Positions 18,896 to 28,800 of a stretch of DNA of 64,000 nucleotides are shown here, one piece after another (the stretch's first letter is position 1; the number at the start of each line of letters is the position of its first letter). The notes beneath the pieces are model-generated. The model had not been told where the DNA came from, ran no database searches, and was given only the letters and a program-made list of their open reading frames with translations. This DNA is from Butyricimonas sp. Marseille-P3923 (GTDB lineage Bacteria; Bacteroidota; Bacteroidia; Bacteroidales; Marinifilaceae): assembly GCF_900184685.1 (NCBI RefSeq), contig NZ_FXXL01000007.1, positions 1,178,001 through 1,242,000 of the forward strand, read 5' to 3'. The position numbers were made by a program, and so were the translations under genes.

Positions 18896-19060
18896 TTATT
18901 CCTCTACCGGTTCGAAGTCTTCTTTACCGACGCCGCAAAGCGGGCAAACCCAATCTTCCGGAATATCTTCAAAAGCGGTTCCGGGTGCAATACCCCCGTC
19001 CGGATCACCCTCCGCGGGATCATAAATATAACTGCAAACTGTGCAAATGTACTTTTTCAT
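18896..19060 (-). CDS. Rubredoxin
   Basis: 54 residues from MKKYICTVC; the upstream Met-like start at 19087 would add only leader sequence. The four iron ligands are C6, C9, C39 and C42 ([10 protein letters not shown] ... [11 protein letters not shown]). Rubredoxin passes single electrons to oxygen- or peroxide-detoxifying partners such as rubrerythrin or flavodiiron proteins in anaerobes. A TATATTTG -7 element lies at 19092-19085 on the minus strand. No partner gene is adjacent; the next gene upstream is an aldehyde dehydrogenase on its own promoter. Confidence 0.97.
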   Translation of the reverse strand: MKKYICTVCSYIYDPAEGDPDGGIAPGTAFEDIPEDWVCPLCGVGKEDFEPVEE

Positions 19061-19109
19061 AGCGCTATTGTTTTTAAATTTCAACAAATATAATAATTCT
19101 TATCAGACA

Positions 19110-20483
19110 TCACATAAATTTTTTAATCAATTTCAAATGCTTATACGGGGCATAACGAAAATGGTTATCAATAAAGGTGGGAGAAATTACAACAGATTTC
19201 AAATTACTGAACAATTCAAAACTTGCCTTCCCGTGATACTTGCCCATCCCGCTCGTTCCGACACCCCCGAAAGGTAAATGAAAATTACCCACATGAATAA
19301 TTGTATCGTTGATACAAGCTCCGCCAGAAGTAGTGTGTTTCAACACTTTTTCTGCCGACGCCGAAGGTCCGAAATAATACAACGCCAAAGGCTTTTCTCG
19401 TTTATTCACGAAATCTATCGCCTCATCCAACTCCTTGTAATTCAAAATCGGCAAAACCGGTCCGAAAATCTCTTCCCGCATGATCGGACTATCCGGCTCC
19501 ACACCCGTCAACACGGTCGGCGCGATATATTTATCTTCAACATCGACCTCTCCCCCCACAACCACTTGCCCGGAGGAATGCATCAACTTCATCAGACGTT
19601 TCGTTCCTTCCTGATGAATAATTCTCGTGTAATTCGGGCTCTCCGCGGGATTCTCCCCGTAGAAAAGTTGTATCGCGCGTTTCACAGCCTCCACGAAAGC
19701 CGCTTCATGCTCTGCCGGAATAAGAACATAATCCGGAGCCACGCAAGTCTGTCCCGCGTTCAGGAACTTCCCCCAAGCAACACGCCGAGCCGCGATCTCC
19801 AGATTCGCGTCCCGATCCACGATACAGGGACTTTTACCCCCCAATTCCAGCGTCACGGGCGTCAGATGCCGGGAAGCCGCCTCCATGACCTGCCTCCCGA
19901 AACGAGGTCCTCCCGTGAAAAAGATATAATCGAACCGCTTCTCCAGCAAGCGATTGACCATTTCCCCGTCCCCCTCGAACATAGCCACATGACCGGGATC
20001 AAACACCGCAGCAACAATCTCCCCGAGCACCTTTGTCGTCGCCGGGGCAAAAGGAGAAGGCTTCAACACGGCACAATTCCCCGCCGAAATAGCCCCGATC
20101 AAAGGTGCCATAATTAACTGGAACGGGTAATTCCAAGGAGCTATAATAAGCACCACCCCGTAAGGTTCGTACACGATCCGACTACGAGAAGGCAAAAAAG
20201 GTAACGAGGTGGGCACCCGCTTTCCTCTCGCCCAGCGCCTCAAATGCTTCACGTGATAATCTATCTCGCCGATGACCACCCCGATCTCTGTCAGGTATGC
20301 CTCGCCCTCGGACTTCCTCAGATCCTCCCACAAAGCCTTGTTTATACTCTCCACTCGTGAAAGAATAGCTTTTTTCAATTCTCTCAATTTCGCCAATCGC
20401 CATGAAATATCACGAGTAATTCCCTGCCTGTAAAACACTTGGAGGGATTCCGCGTACCCGTGCCGCGTATTCGATTCTGTCAT
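19110..20483 (-). CDS. NAD(P)-dependent aldehyde dehydrogenase family protein
   Basis: 457 residues from ATG 20483. The longest frame starts with TTG at 20507, but a TATCTTTG promoter element at 20517-20510 places the transcript start just about there, so the ATG is preferred. The short, C-terminally membrane-interacting class (ALDH3-like) is suggested by the length and by PFGGVGTSGMGKYHGKASFE. Catalytic Cys is in LNAGQTCVAPDYVL and the general base Glu in VTLELGGKSPC; the glycine motif is FTGGPRFGRQV. The substrate is probably a medium- or long-chain aldehyde, not provable from sequence. Confidence 0.92.
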   Translation of the reverse strand: MTESNTRHGYAESLQVFYRQGITRDISWRLAKLRELKKAILSRVESINKALWEDLRKSEGEAYLTEIGVVIGEIDYHVKHLRRWARGKRVPTSLPFLPSRSRIVYEPYGVVLIIAPWNYPFQLIMAPLIGAISAGNCAVLKPSPFAPATTKVLGEIVAAVFDPGHVAMFEGDGEMVNRLLEKRFDYIFFTGGPRFGRQVMEAASRHLTPVTLELGGKSPCIVDRDANLEIAARRVAWGKFLNAGQTCVAPDYVLIPAEHEAAFVEAVKRAIQLFYGENPAESPNYTRIIHQEGTKRLMKLMHSSGQVVVGGEVDVEDKYIAPTVLTGVEPDSPIMREEIFGPVLPILNYKELDEAIDFVNKREKPLALYYFGPSASAEKVLKHTTSGGACINDTIIHVGNFHLPFGGVGTSGMGKYHGKASFELFSNLKSVVISPTFIDNHFRYAPYKHLKLIKKFM

Positions 20484-20588
20484 TACCGGTTCTGTTATAT
20501 TTAGCAAAACAAAGATATATTTTATTTTAATAAAAAACTTTTCACCCGAACATATCGTTATATCCGAACCAAATTAAAATAACCAAGC

Positions 20589-21581
20589 ATGAAAATAGGT
20601 GCCCTATACGCGTTGTTATCTATTATCACATGGGCAATAATCAGCGTTATTACCCGCTTCTGCATCGTGTACTTGGAAGCGAACATCCTCGTGTTCGCCA
20701 CGTTACAGATATTCTCGGCAGGAGTGGCACTGTTGCTCATCCGAAAACCCGTCACCCGTGAAGGTTGGCGTTCGGGTGTAAAATACTCGTGGCTGTACAC
20801 GATACTTCAAATATGCCGTAACTTTTTCCTTGCCGCCGTTTACCTGTATATCACCAGCACGGAAACGAGTTTATTGATAAACGGGGAAATAGTGGTGACC
20901 ACGATTTTCGCTTACATTTTCTTTAAACGCCGCCCCCACGCGAGTAATATTTTCGGTATGATCGTCATCATGGTGGGCATCGTGTTATTCATACAATCGC
21001 TACCGGAAGCCATACAATTACGAGTCAGCGTACTCATGTCCGCGGTTATTATAGCCAGTTGCACCCGCGCTATCGTGGTCGAGAAAACAACTATCGCGAG
21101 TCCCAACACAACCACCCGCCAGAAATGCGGTATTTCCGGGTTCACCATGTTCTGGGGTGGTATTATCGTGATGTCGGCACTTACCGTCATCGCCATCGGG
21201 GAACATATTTTCGCCCCGGGATTCTTCGACAGCCATCCCTCGTGGTTCTATTTGCCCCGAATTGAAGATATCCTTCACCCCACGACCATCGTGTCGGCGT
21301 GCCTCACGGGATTCATGCTAACTTCCCTGTCAACCTACCTGTATTACGCCACCCTGCAAACCGCCACGGCAGAAACCTTTATGACTTTCCGGGCATTCCA
21401 ACCCATGTTGACCTACGGGCTCGAATCGCTTGTCGCGGTTTACGCTATCAATTTAAAACCCGATTTGGATATAAAGGATTATATTCTCGGGTGCGTTATC
21501 ATTTTAGGTTCGTTCCTTATCCTACTCATGCCGCCCCGACGCACCAAGCAACTGGAGCCGAAACAATACATGACGGACTAA
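20589..21581 (+). CDS. EamA/DMT-superfamily membrane transporter
   Basis: 330 residues with about ten predicted membrane spans in two EamA-like halves; the first opens with LYALLSIITWAIISVITRF and the second begins near ISGFTMFWGGIIVM. The substrate is unknown; family members export amino acids or other metabolites. Divergent from the aldehyde dehydrogenase gene, 81 bases from its longest frame. The stop codon is followed within 2 bases by an AAAATTGA-type repeat. Confidence 0.85.
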   Translation: MKIGALYALLSIITWAIISVITRFCIVYLEANILVFATLQIFSAGVALLLIRKPVTREGWRSGVKYSWLYTILQICRNFFLAAVYLYITSTETSLLINGEIVVTTIFAYIFFKRRPHASNIFGMIVIMVGIVLFIQSLPEAIQLRVSVLMSAVIIASCTRAIVVEKTTIASPNTTTRQKCGISGFTMFWGGIIVMSALTVIAIGEHIFAPGFFDSHPSWFYLPRIEDILHPTTIVSACLTGFMLTSLSTYLYYATLQTATAETFMTFRAFQPMLTYGLESLVAVYAINLKPDLDIKDYILGCVIILGSFLILLMPPRRTKQLEPKQYMTD

Positions 21582-21583
21582 AT

Positions 21584-21617
21584 AATTGAAAATTGAAAAT
21601 GGAAAATTGAAAATGGA
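21584..21617. repeat. AAAATTGA-type tandem arm (single-sided copy)
   Basis: Four degenerate units of AATTGAAA / AATGGAAA lie between the convergent transporter and miaA genes. The opposite arm seen in the copy at 57602-57801 is not present here. Confidence 0.55.
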
Positions 21618-21647
21618 TTCCCTTACAAGAAAGGGTAATTCAATCAC

Positions 21648-22550
21648 TTAATCTAAAATTAAGGAATTTAAAATGGAGCGGATTTCCTCTTTTTGGGAGG
21701 GATGGAACCAATGGATGTCCGAGTCATTACGATACCATGTAAGTTGCTTTTTGGCGTAACGGCGGGTATTACGCTTTATCAGACGGATAGCCTCTTCCCG
21801 GTCAAACTTCCCGTCAAAATAATCAAACCATTCCTTGTATCCCACGGTGTTCAACGCATTCAAATGCCGCAACGGGTAAAGGGCTCGCGCTTCTTCCTCC
21901 ATACCCGATTCAACCATGATATCCACGCGTCGGTTGATACGGTCGAACAATTCTTCCCGTTCCCGGTTCAGTCCGATCTTCACGATATTAAATTCCCGCT
22001 CTTTCACGGTGCGCATCAAAAAAGAAGAATACGGCTTTCCCGTCATCAGGCAAACTTCCAACGCGTGCATAACCCGTTTACCGTTCTTCAGATCCACTCG
22101 CGCGTACCACTCCGGGTCCAACTTCTTTAGTAACAGACGCGAGGCTTCTATCCCGTCCCGTTCGAACATCTCTTTCACCGACGCCCGCACCTCGTCGTCA
22201 ATAGTAGGCATCTCGTCAACCCCTTTGCACACCGCATCAATATACATCACCGACCCGCCCGCCATAACCACGACATCCCTCTCCTCGAAAAGCTCCCGTA
22301 TCTTACGTAAAGCCTGCTGCTCAAATTCCCAACAATTAAAATAATCCCGCACGGATACGGTCTGAATAAAAAAATGAGGAACTGCCGCCAGTTGCTCTCG
22401 CTCCGGTACGGCAGTTCCTATATTCATTTCTTTATAAATCTGTCGGGAATCACAAGAAATCACCGACGTCCGGTAATGCCTCGCCAACTCTATACTCAAG
22501 TCTGTCTTCCCCACCCCCGTCGGTCCTAACAATACCAGCAATGTCTTCAT
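21648..22550 (-). CDS. miaA: tRNA dimethylallyltransferase
   Basis: 300 residues, full length. P-loop LLGPTGVGKTDLSIELA at residues 7-23, then ISCDSRQIYKEMNIGTAVP, and the tRNA-binding region LNTVGYKEWFDYFDG. It adds a dimethylallyl group to A37 of tRNAs reading U-starting codons. The upstream gap to the IS1096-like gene is filled completely by a TTTATGATT-type repeat element. Confidence 0.96.
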   Translation of the reverse strand: MKTLLVLLGPTGVGKTDLSIELARHYRTSVISCDSRQIYKEMNIGTAVPEREQLAAVPHFFIQTVSVRDYFNCWEFEQQALRKIRELFEERDVVVMAGGSVMYIDAVCKGVDEMPTIDDEVRASVKEMFERDGIEASRLLLKKLDPEWYARVDLKNGKRVMHALEVCLMTGKPYSSFLMRTVKEREFNIVKIGLNREREELFDRINRRVDIMVESGMEEEARALYPLRHLNALNTVGYKEWFDYFDGKFDREEAIRLIKRNTRRYAKKQLTWYRNDSDIHWFHPSQKEEIRSILNSLILD

Positions 22551-22558
22551 CCATTTAA

Positions 22559-22653
22559 TGATTTTAGATTTACGATTTATGATTTACGATTATAATTTCA
22601 AATTTATGATTTTAGAAAATCAATCTTAAATCTAAAATCTTTAAATCTAAAAT
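22559..22653. repeat. TTTATGATT-type iterated-arm element (copy 1)
   Basis: Left arm: TTTTAGATT TACGATT TATGATT TACGATT; right arm: AATCTTAAATCTAAAATC TTTAAATCTAAAAT, i.e. the same units inverted. It fills the 105-base gap between the miaA start and the stop of the preceding gene. A second copy is at 34410-34491. Confidence 0.65.
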
Positions 22654-22655
22654 TA

Positions 22656-23261
22656 CTAAAGTCTATCAATATAATCATCCAAACTCTCGTAACGGGAATC
22701 CCTATAGTAATCATCATCACCGTCACGATCCTGACGATCGTCGTCGTCATAACTGTCATTCCCGAATTCCTCCATGAAACTGTCGTCGTAATCGCCGTCA
22801 TATTCTTCCTCGGGCTTGTCAAATTCCCAGTTAGCATTGCTCTCGTCATACGAGAATTGTTCCGGGATATCTCCCTCGCAAGCAATACAAACCGGCATCA
22901 CGTCCGACGAATCGCGGATATATTCCCCGGCATATTCCACCTTATAATACTTGTTGGAAAAGAAATCGTACACGTATTCCAGTTCGAGGCATCCCGGCTT
23001 AATGATATCGCTGATCTTCGTGCTGTCCATAACGAGGTTTTCACTCTCCTCGTCATCCACGGCCATATCCATCAAAGCGATTTCTTTCACCCGGTTCCCC
23101 ATCCGGTCTAACGTGAAGAAAGAAGCCATTTGAGAACTGTCGTAATTTAACGTCTCAACAATTTTATCGTGAAACTGTTGGAATGTCTGTTCTCCTCCAA
23201 CCGCGATTTCACACCTAAAATCCGAACTAGTCGGTAAACTGATTTCAAATCTGTAATCCAT
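22656..23261 (-). CDS. Plasmid pRiA4b ORF-3/IS1096-passenger-like protein
   Basis: 201 residues. The N-terminal part (YRFEISLPTSSDFRCEIAV, FDKI-type helix, FFSNKYYKVEYAGE) resembles the pRiA4b ORF-3 fold found in TnpR-like passenger proteins of IS1096, here as a stand-alone Bacteroidota gene. The C-terminus from about residue 140 is very acidic (runs of Asp/Glu), which suggests a disordered tail. No catalytic residue is evident and function is unknown. It lies 13 bases after the CCC-motif membrane protein gene. Confidence 0.6.
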   Translation of the reverse strand: MDYRFEISLPTSSDFRCEIAVGGEQTFQQFHDKIVETLNYDSSQMASFFTLDRMGNRVKEIALMDMAVDDEESENLVMDSTKISDIIKPGCLELEYVYDFFSNKYYKVEYAGEYIRDSSDVMPVCIACEGDIPEQFSYDESNANWEFDKPEEEYDGDYDDSFMEEFGNDSYDDDDRQDRDGDDDYYRDSRYESLDDYIDRL

Positions 23262-23274
23262 ATGTTATTTAATT

Positions 23275-23601
23275 TTAACCTAGCATCAACGCCGAACCGA
23301 CACCCAGTGCCGTAACACCCAGTATAACGAGGATAACGAAAGCGACTACCGCCAACGCGACACAAATCCCGATGATCCCGCAAACACGCCCGGCACTCAC
23401 GTTTTTATAAGATGCCTCCGTGTACTCGTCCGGGTTCTCCAAATAAGCCTTGCGAGGCGACGAAGCCATCGCCACGGCGAGAATCCCCAACACCAATCCA
23501 ACGAAACCGTAGCACCAGCAAAATACCAGTGACAATATTCCCAATACCAACACTGCCGTTGCATTCGGGAGGTCTTTTTTCTTCGTTTCAATAATCTCCA
23601 T
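23275..23601 (-). CDS. CCC-motif/DUF4190-like small membrane protein
   Basis: 108 residues with two membrane regions (about 14-45 and 72-105) joined by a polar loop carrying SSPRKAYLENPDEY. The order of spans and the FCWCYG/GRVCGIIG patterns fit the CCC-motif membrane protein family of Bacteroidota. Function unknown; small proteins of this type are often co-encoded with DUF2752 proteins, as here (10 bases to the next gene). Confidence 0.75.
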   Translation of the reverse strand: MEIIETKKKDLPNATAVLVLGILSLVFCWCYGFVGLVLGILAVAMASSPRKAYLENPDEYTEASYKNVSAGRVCGIIGICVALAVVAFVILVILGVTALGVGSALMLG

Positions 23602-23611
23602 CGTTGTCGTT

Positions 23612-23923
23612 TTAGTGGGTTATTAATTTAAGCAAATATGAAATTAAAATTATTATCAAACAAACAAAACCCGTAATTTTTAATATGCCGGGCGATATTT
23701 TTTTTATTCCCGCGATACGCCCTGCCACAAGGACCAGAAACACGATCAAGGGGATTAATCCCGGGTAAGTTTTCACGGAATTGACAATCTCTCCCCTTAA
23801 CAACATAAAAACCGCTGTCTGAAACCCGCAACCGGGACATTCGATACCGATAGATTCCTTCACCAGACAAGGCAACTGGTGCGCTTCCAGCCAATTAATG
23901 AGCTCTCGCGTGAATATCACCAT
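23612..23923 (-). CDS. DUF2752 membrane protein
   Basis: 103 residues. A CPGCGFQ motif (C29, C32) precedes two membrane spans (about 55-75 and 80-100), the DUF2752 pattern. Biochemical role unknown; the cysteine pair may bind metal or be redox-active. It lies 14 bases downstream of the aminotransferase gene and 10 bases upstream of the CCC-motif gene, so the small-membrane genes form a likely operon. Confidence 0.85.
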   Translation of the reverse strand: MVIFTRELINWLEAHQLPCLVKESIGIECPGCGFQTAVFMLLRGEIVNSVKTYPGLIPLIVFLVLVAGRIAGIKKISPGILKITGFVCLIIILISYLLKLITH

Positions 23924-23937
23924 TCATCCCGCCGGAA

Positions 23938-25029
23938 TTAAATATCGTGAACCACGGTTTCCAAAATATCCATCGCTTCCTTGATCAGGTTGATATTCGC
24001 CTGCGATCCCATGTGACCGATACGGAATACCTTCCCCGCCAATTTACCGTAATTTCCGCCGACAACCATACCTTGTACTCTCAACTCGGAATCCAAACGT
24101 TCCCAAGTCATGTGTTCGGGCACGTAAACAGCCGTCACGGTCGGGGAACACACGGCATCTTCGGCAGGATACAGCTTTAACCCCATATCCTTAATCCGTT
24201 CCCGGCAATAAGCGGCGACTTTCTCGTGACGGGCAATGCAACTATCCAAGCCCTCCTCGAATATCAATTCACAAGCCTTATGCAACTGAGCCGTCCCCTG
24301 CCAGTAAGGAGTGTAAGGGAAATATCCCGTTTCCGGGGCAGTCAGGAAAGGCAACAAAGCCTCGTAACCCGCGTAATTCACCTCTTTCACGATGTTCCAC
24401 GCATCCTCGCTCACGGAAAGGAAAGACATATTTGCCGGGGCAGACAAACATTTCTGCGAACCGCCCAAAGCCAGATCCACGTGCCAAGCATCTACATCGA
24501 CAGGAGTACCACCCAAGCCGGAAACAATATCCACGCATAACAACGGTACCCCGTGTTTCACTTTCAAATCCCCAATCTCCTGAACGGGATTTGTCGTCCC
24601 GCTCGGGGTTTCATTCTGTACCATCGTGATCATTTTCGGCTTGAACTCCACGATAGCCTTTTCTATAGCATCAAAATCATGGAAGGTCCGGTCATACCCG
24701 AAATCCAACGTCATTACCTCGCACCCGATCGCTTTTGCCATATCACCGAACCCTTCGCCAAACAATCCGGTAGAAAGCACCAACACCCTATCTCCCGGCT
24801 TTAACGTACTTTTCAAAGCCGTCCACAAAACCAACATCCCCTCGCCCGTCTGAATCACTACCCGTTCGCGGGTTTTCATCATCTTCTGCAACAAACCCTC
24901 CGTTTCCCGGTATAAAGCCGCGTATTCCGGCTCACAATCCGCGGACCCGAAGTTCCGGGCAGCAACTTTCAAAATCTCTTGCGGGACAGCTACAGGCCCC
25001 GGAACTAACGGTATCAGATACTTTTCCAT
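23938..25029 (-). CDS. Class V pyridoxal-phosphate aminotransferase (alanine-glyoxylate / serine-pyruvate type)
   Basis: 363 residues. PLP-binding Lys193 lies in ALGGSQKCLSAP; other family motifs are TGEGMLVLWTALK, QNETPSGTTNPV and CVDIVSGLGG. Enzymes of this group transfer amino groups between alanine or serine and glyoxylate or hydroxypyruvate. The exact substrate pair cannot be assigned. First gene of a likely five-gene leftward operon that ends with miaA. Confidence 0.9.
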   Translation of the reverse strand: MEKYLIPLVPGPVAVPQEILKVAARNFGSADCEPEYAALYRETEGLLQKMMKTRERVVIQTGEGMLVLWTALKSTLKPGDRVLVLSTGLFGEGFGDMAKAIGCEVMTLDFGYDRTFHDFDAIEKAIVEFKPKMITMVQNETPSGTTNPVQEIGDLKVKHGVPLLCVDIVSGLGGTPVDVDAWHVDLALGGSQKCLSAPANMSFLSVSEDAWNIVKEVNYAGYEALLPFLTAPETGYFPYTPYWQGTAQLHKACELIFEEGLDSCIARHEKVAAYCRERIKDMGLKLYPAEDAVCSPTVTAVYVPEHMTWERLDSELRVQGMVVGGNYGKLAGKVFRIGHMGSQANINLIKEAMDILETVVHDI

Positions 25030-25297
25030 TCTTTTCTACAAGTTTATAATGTTTCACGTTACAATCCAATCCCGCCCCCTTATTTCATGGTTCGGTAAAC
25101 GACAAAATCGGCGCACTGGTTTGCAAAACTACAAATAAGAATTGTTAAAAACACTACCCGTGAATAAAAAAATTAACAACTTATCATTCTTCTTACAGAC
25201 ATCAATATAAAATAACTAGATAAACAAAGACATAAATAACACTTATCAATTTTATTCATACCTTTACAAGGTATAACTAACTTAAAACAAAATCATC
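25030..25297. other. Non-coding gap between divergent genes
   Basis: This 268-base gap between the aminotransferase and the small secreted protein gene is AT-rich. I see no repeat, RNA gene or clear promoter; TACCTTTA at about 25259-25266 is one mismatch from TAnnTTTG and could serve the rightward gene. Confidence 0.4.
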
Positions 25298-25750
25298 ATG
25301 AAAAGAGTAAAACAATTAATCGTGGCTGTTATTATTATTATGACGTGCAGTATTTCGTTCGCAATCAATTTTAATTCCATATTTGATTATCCCCCGTTTG
25401 TTTCATGGGTTGTAGAGGGAAATGAAACACAACCGATCAACTTCACCAAAGGCGAAACAACACTTATGTATTTTTGTGCAACAGCACCGTGTAACATTTC
25501 AACATTTAAAATAATAATTGAAACAACCATTATGGGAGTTACAGTAGAAGTTCCACTCCCTTATGAGGGAAAATATTACTTGCACAACTGTGAACTACCC
25601 CTTGAATCAGGAGATGTCCTTTATGTACAATTACCTATTGAAATTTTACCTTCAGCTCCCTTTATCTCTGGTACATTTACAGTTAAATTTATGAATGAAA
25701 ATTATACGTATATAGCAGGAGGTAGTTGCTCATTTAACATCTATGAATAA
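25298..25750 (+). CDS. Small secreted protein of unknown function
   Basis: 150 residues. Signal peptide (MKRVKQLIVAVIIIMTCSISFA) with cleavage predicted after residue 22, then a beta-rich mature part with four cysteines (CATAPC, NC, SC) that may form disulfides. No family recognised. The region is clearly more AT-rich than its neighbours and uses AT-ending codons (ATA, TTA), which, with its isolated position, could mean acquired DNA. A strong terminator hairpin follows. Confidence 0.6.
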   Translation: MKRVKQLIVAVIIIMTCSISFAINFNSIFDYPPFVSWVVEGNETQPINFTKGETTLMYFCATAPCNISTFKIIIETTIMGVTVEVPLPYEGKYYLHNCELPLESGDVLYVQLPIEILPSAPFISGTFTVKFMNENYTYIAGGSCSFNIYE

Positions 25751-25773
25751 TTTAGATTTATACCTTTCAACAT

Positions 25774-25807
25774 AAAAAAGAAACTGGAATAATTCAGTTT
25801 CTTTTTT
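25774..25807. terminator. Intrinsic terminator, convergent genes
   Basis: AAAAAAGAAACTG - 8-base loop - CAGTTTCTTTTTT: a symmetrical stem with A-run left and T-run right, so it can stop the rightward secreted-protein gene and also the leftward large permease gene, which ends at 25859. Confidence 0.85.
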
Positions 25808-25858
25808 ATATTTCCAGAGCGACTTTTTCATACCTTCTTTCCCCGAAAGCTTAATCTT

Positions 25859-28800
25859 TCATTTTTCCCCTTTAAAAACCCATTTCACGGCATCCCCAAC
25901 AATTGTTTGTTCCTTAATTCCTTTGTCTGAAAGGATTACTTTACTTATTCCTGACTCTAAATGAAAAACTCCCAAAGAATACCATCCACCATTCCTTCGC
26001 ATATTTATTAGTTGTAATGAATATTCATTCTCTTCATTTACCAACGTATAATATTGATTCTGAGGTTCACTCAAATCACGAATAACATCAGGAGTTATAT
26101 AAACAAATATCTCATATTTTCCTTCCTTATGGAGTCTAACACTCCATTCCAAACAACTCTTCCCTCCTCCCGCACGTTTAAATAAATAACTTTTAACAAC
26201 ATCACCATAACCGTTATACGTAAAAAACGATTTCCACTTATCTGTAACATTTATCCCAAAAAAGCCCTCGAAATTCGCATACTTTTCCCATGGTTTCAAC
26301 GACTTCTCGTGAAGATAATCCCCTAATCGTACCCGAGAAGCAGACTGCACGATCTTGAAACCAGCATCCTCGTTATCCACAATTATTTCATTGGAATCCG
26401 GCATGAAATAATCTTTCCCGATAGCATAAACATATTGCAAAGTATCTGCACAGTAAACGTTATAAACACCCAAAGAAACTTCTCTTGGTAAATTAGAAGC
26501 AATGTTCACAAGCAAGAGTATCTTAAGATTTATATTATCCTCTTCATGCGCCACGACTTCAATGCCAGAATTTGCCTTCACCTCATAAGATTTATACGTG
26601 ATTTTATCTTTCGCTCCAGACCTATCATCTACTGGTCCAAAAAAAGCAGCATTTCCAATTACCGACCGTAAAGTCTTTACATACACGACACCATCGACAT
26701 CACTATCATTAAAGATTGCAAACTTTCTCCGCCATTTATCCCCATCGGAAGTTTCTACACGCAAACTTTCCCAACTTCTTATGTAATATCTGGGTACCCC
26801 TTTTTTCTCGTACCACGGTTTCAATAAACTGTTCCAGCTCACCCCAAATCGCTCCTTAAACTCATGCTCCAGCACGTTAAAATCGACCTCTTTAAATTTA
26901 TACTTATCTTGAAAACCCACGAGAAAAGCAACAACACTATCCACGACAGCCCCCCTGGCATCAAGTAATCCTATAAGTTCCCGTCCCTTTAGTGCCATCA
27001 ACACGTTCAACGCCTCAAAACGTAAAGATTCATCCTCGAACGCATCTTTCAGGCTATGCTCCTTCAAGTAATAAATAGCCTCTTCTTCTACTTTAGAATT
27101 GAATTTTTTCCATCCGTCCTTCCTTGTTGGACTATTATCTTGCAAAATCAAATTTATCACTGCATCCATACAGGCATAATCAGACGAGATTATCGAACCC
27201 AACTGGTTATAAAACAAGGATCCGATATAATAATTATTAGATACATCTTCCATCGGAAGCTCACGAAGCCCCCCCCTCAAACGATCCAACCCGAATAATT
27301 GATTCCAAGAAAACAATGCCACGTAATCCTCTTCCTTGAAAAAAAGAGAATTAAAAAAGCCCTTCATATCAAACATTGATTCCAACGACCCGTTTCGCCC
27401 GATCCCATTTTCCGGGAAAAACAATAATTCCGGCTGAACGAAACCACTTCCTCCCCGTTCGTTCCGGAAATAGGAAGTAAAACTGATAGGTGTTTCCACC
27501 AGCATGAAACGCAAGTACGGGTAACTTTTCCCCATGGTAAGTTCTGCCTTGTTTCTCACCCAAGAGATCATATCAAAAGGTGAAACCTTTTTACGATTCC
27601 ATAGAGAGTAAAGCAACGATTTATGTGACTGCAAAATATTTAATTCATAGACCGTTGAATCAATCTCCACTCGTTTAGTCATGTAATTTCCCATGCATAA
27701 AGAAATTCCCGGTAAAGGGATCTCGTTTTTAAAAATAATATCTTTTCCCACGCCACTTCTTTCTCCTTGCGAGATCACTGTCTTTTCCCCCGGATTCTCG
27801 ACCCGCAAAGTATAACGCGAGAAATTCTTAGAAACCTCAAATCGCGAGTGAGGATTTACAGAAGGAACAGTCACAGGATACCATAAGACTTCCGGAATTA
27901 ACAAAGTAAAATCTTTCTCTAAAAAAGCATATCGTTTACCGTAACGACAGGCTAAATGAGCCTTTTTGCCCGTTTCGGTAATTTCATGAAAAGAAATATC
28001 CGGATAACACACATTCTCGTCTATTTGCCCCTCATACGTCATATAAACCCGCAACGAATCTCCTTGAAGCAAAGAATGTTTTACCCGAACCACTTGGTTT
28101 TCTCGTTCAAACGATAATACTTCATTACCACTTGTCAATGAAGTCACATGTAACCCCGGATTCAAATAAAGAAGCAACTCCGGAATGTCCGAATCGGATT
28201 GATTGCGTACCAGAAATTCACTATTCACGCTCATTTTACCGCCCTGTTGAGCGTACCGGATAATTTGTGACACGAGAGTTCCTTTAAGAGAAGCCGCGTA
28301 CCTGCCATAGGTTTCAATATATTTCTGCCGGGAAACATGGTCAATATAATTAGCTCTCAAAAAAGAAAGCATGAATATCACTCCTAATATAAAAAAAACA
28401 CACGCGATATTTCTCGCTCTAAACCTCTTGGGGTTATTCGGGATACGTTCAAAACGGAACACCGCTAACTGCACGAAAGCTAATCCCAAGCACAACCATC
28501 CTGCTCGTTGCAATAAATATCTTCCCGGATCCGGATGCCCTACAAAATCAGAGAAAGCACCCGGTAAAGTCACCCCCCAGAAATCAAAAATTCCTTTATA
28601 CACGTCCCCGACATAAAACGTCAGACACACGTAACCTAGAAGTATTGATTTGCATAATAATTGATTTTTCACCCAACTACTAATAAAAAAAGAAAAACCT
28701 ATCATAAAAACAGCAGAAGGTACGACCAATGTCAACAAATAAAAGCAGTTCAGCAACAAACTAAAGAAAAAATGACTACTGGAAGTACGGACGAGTACTC

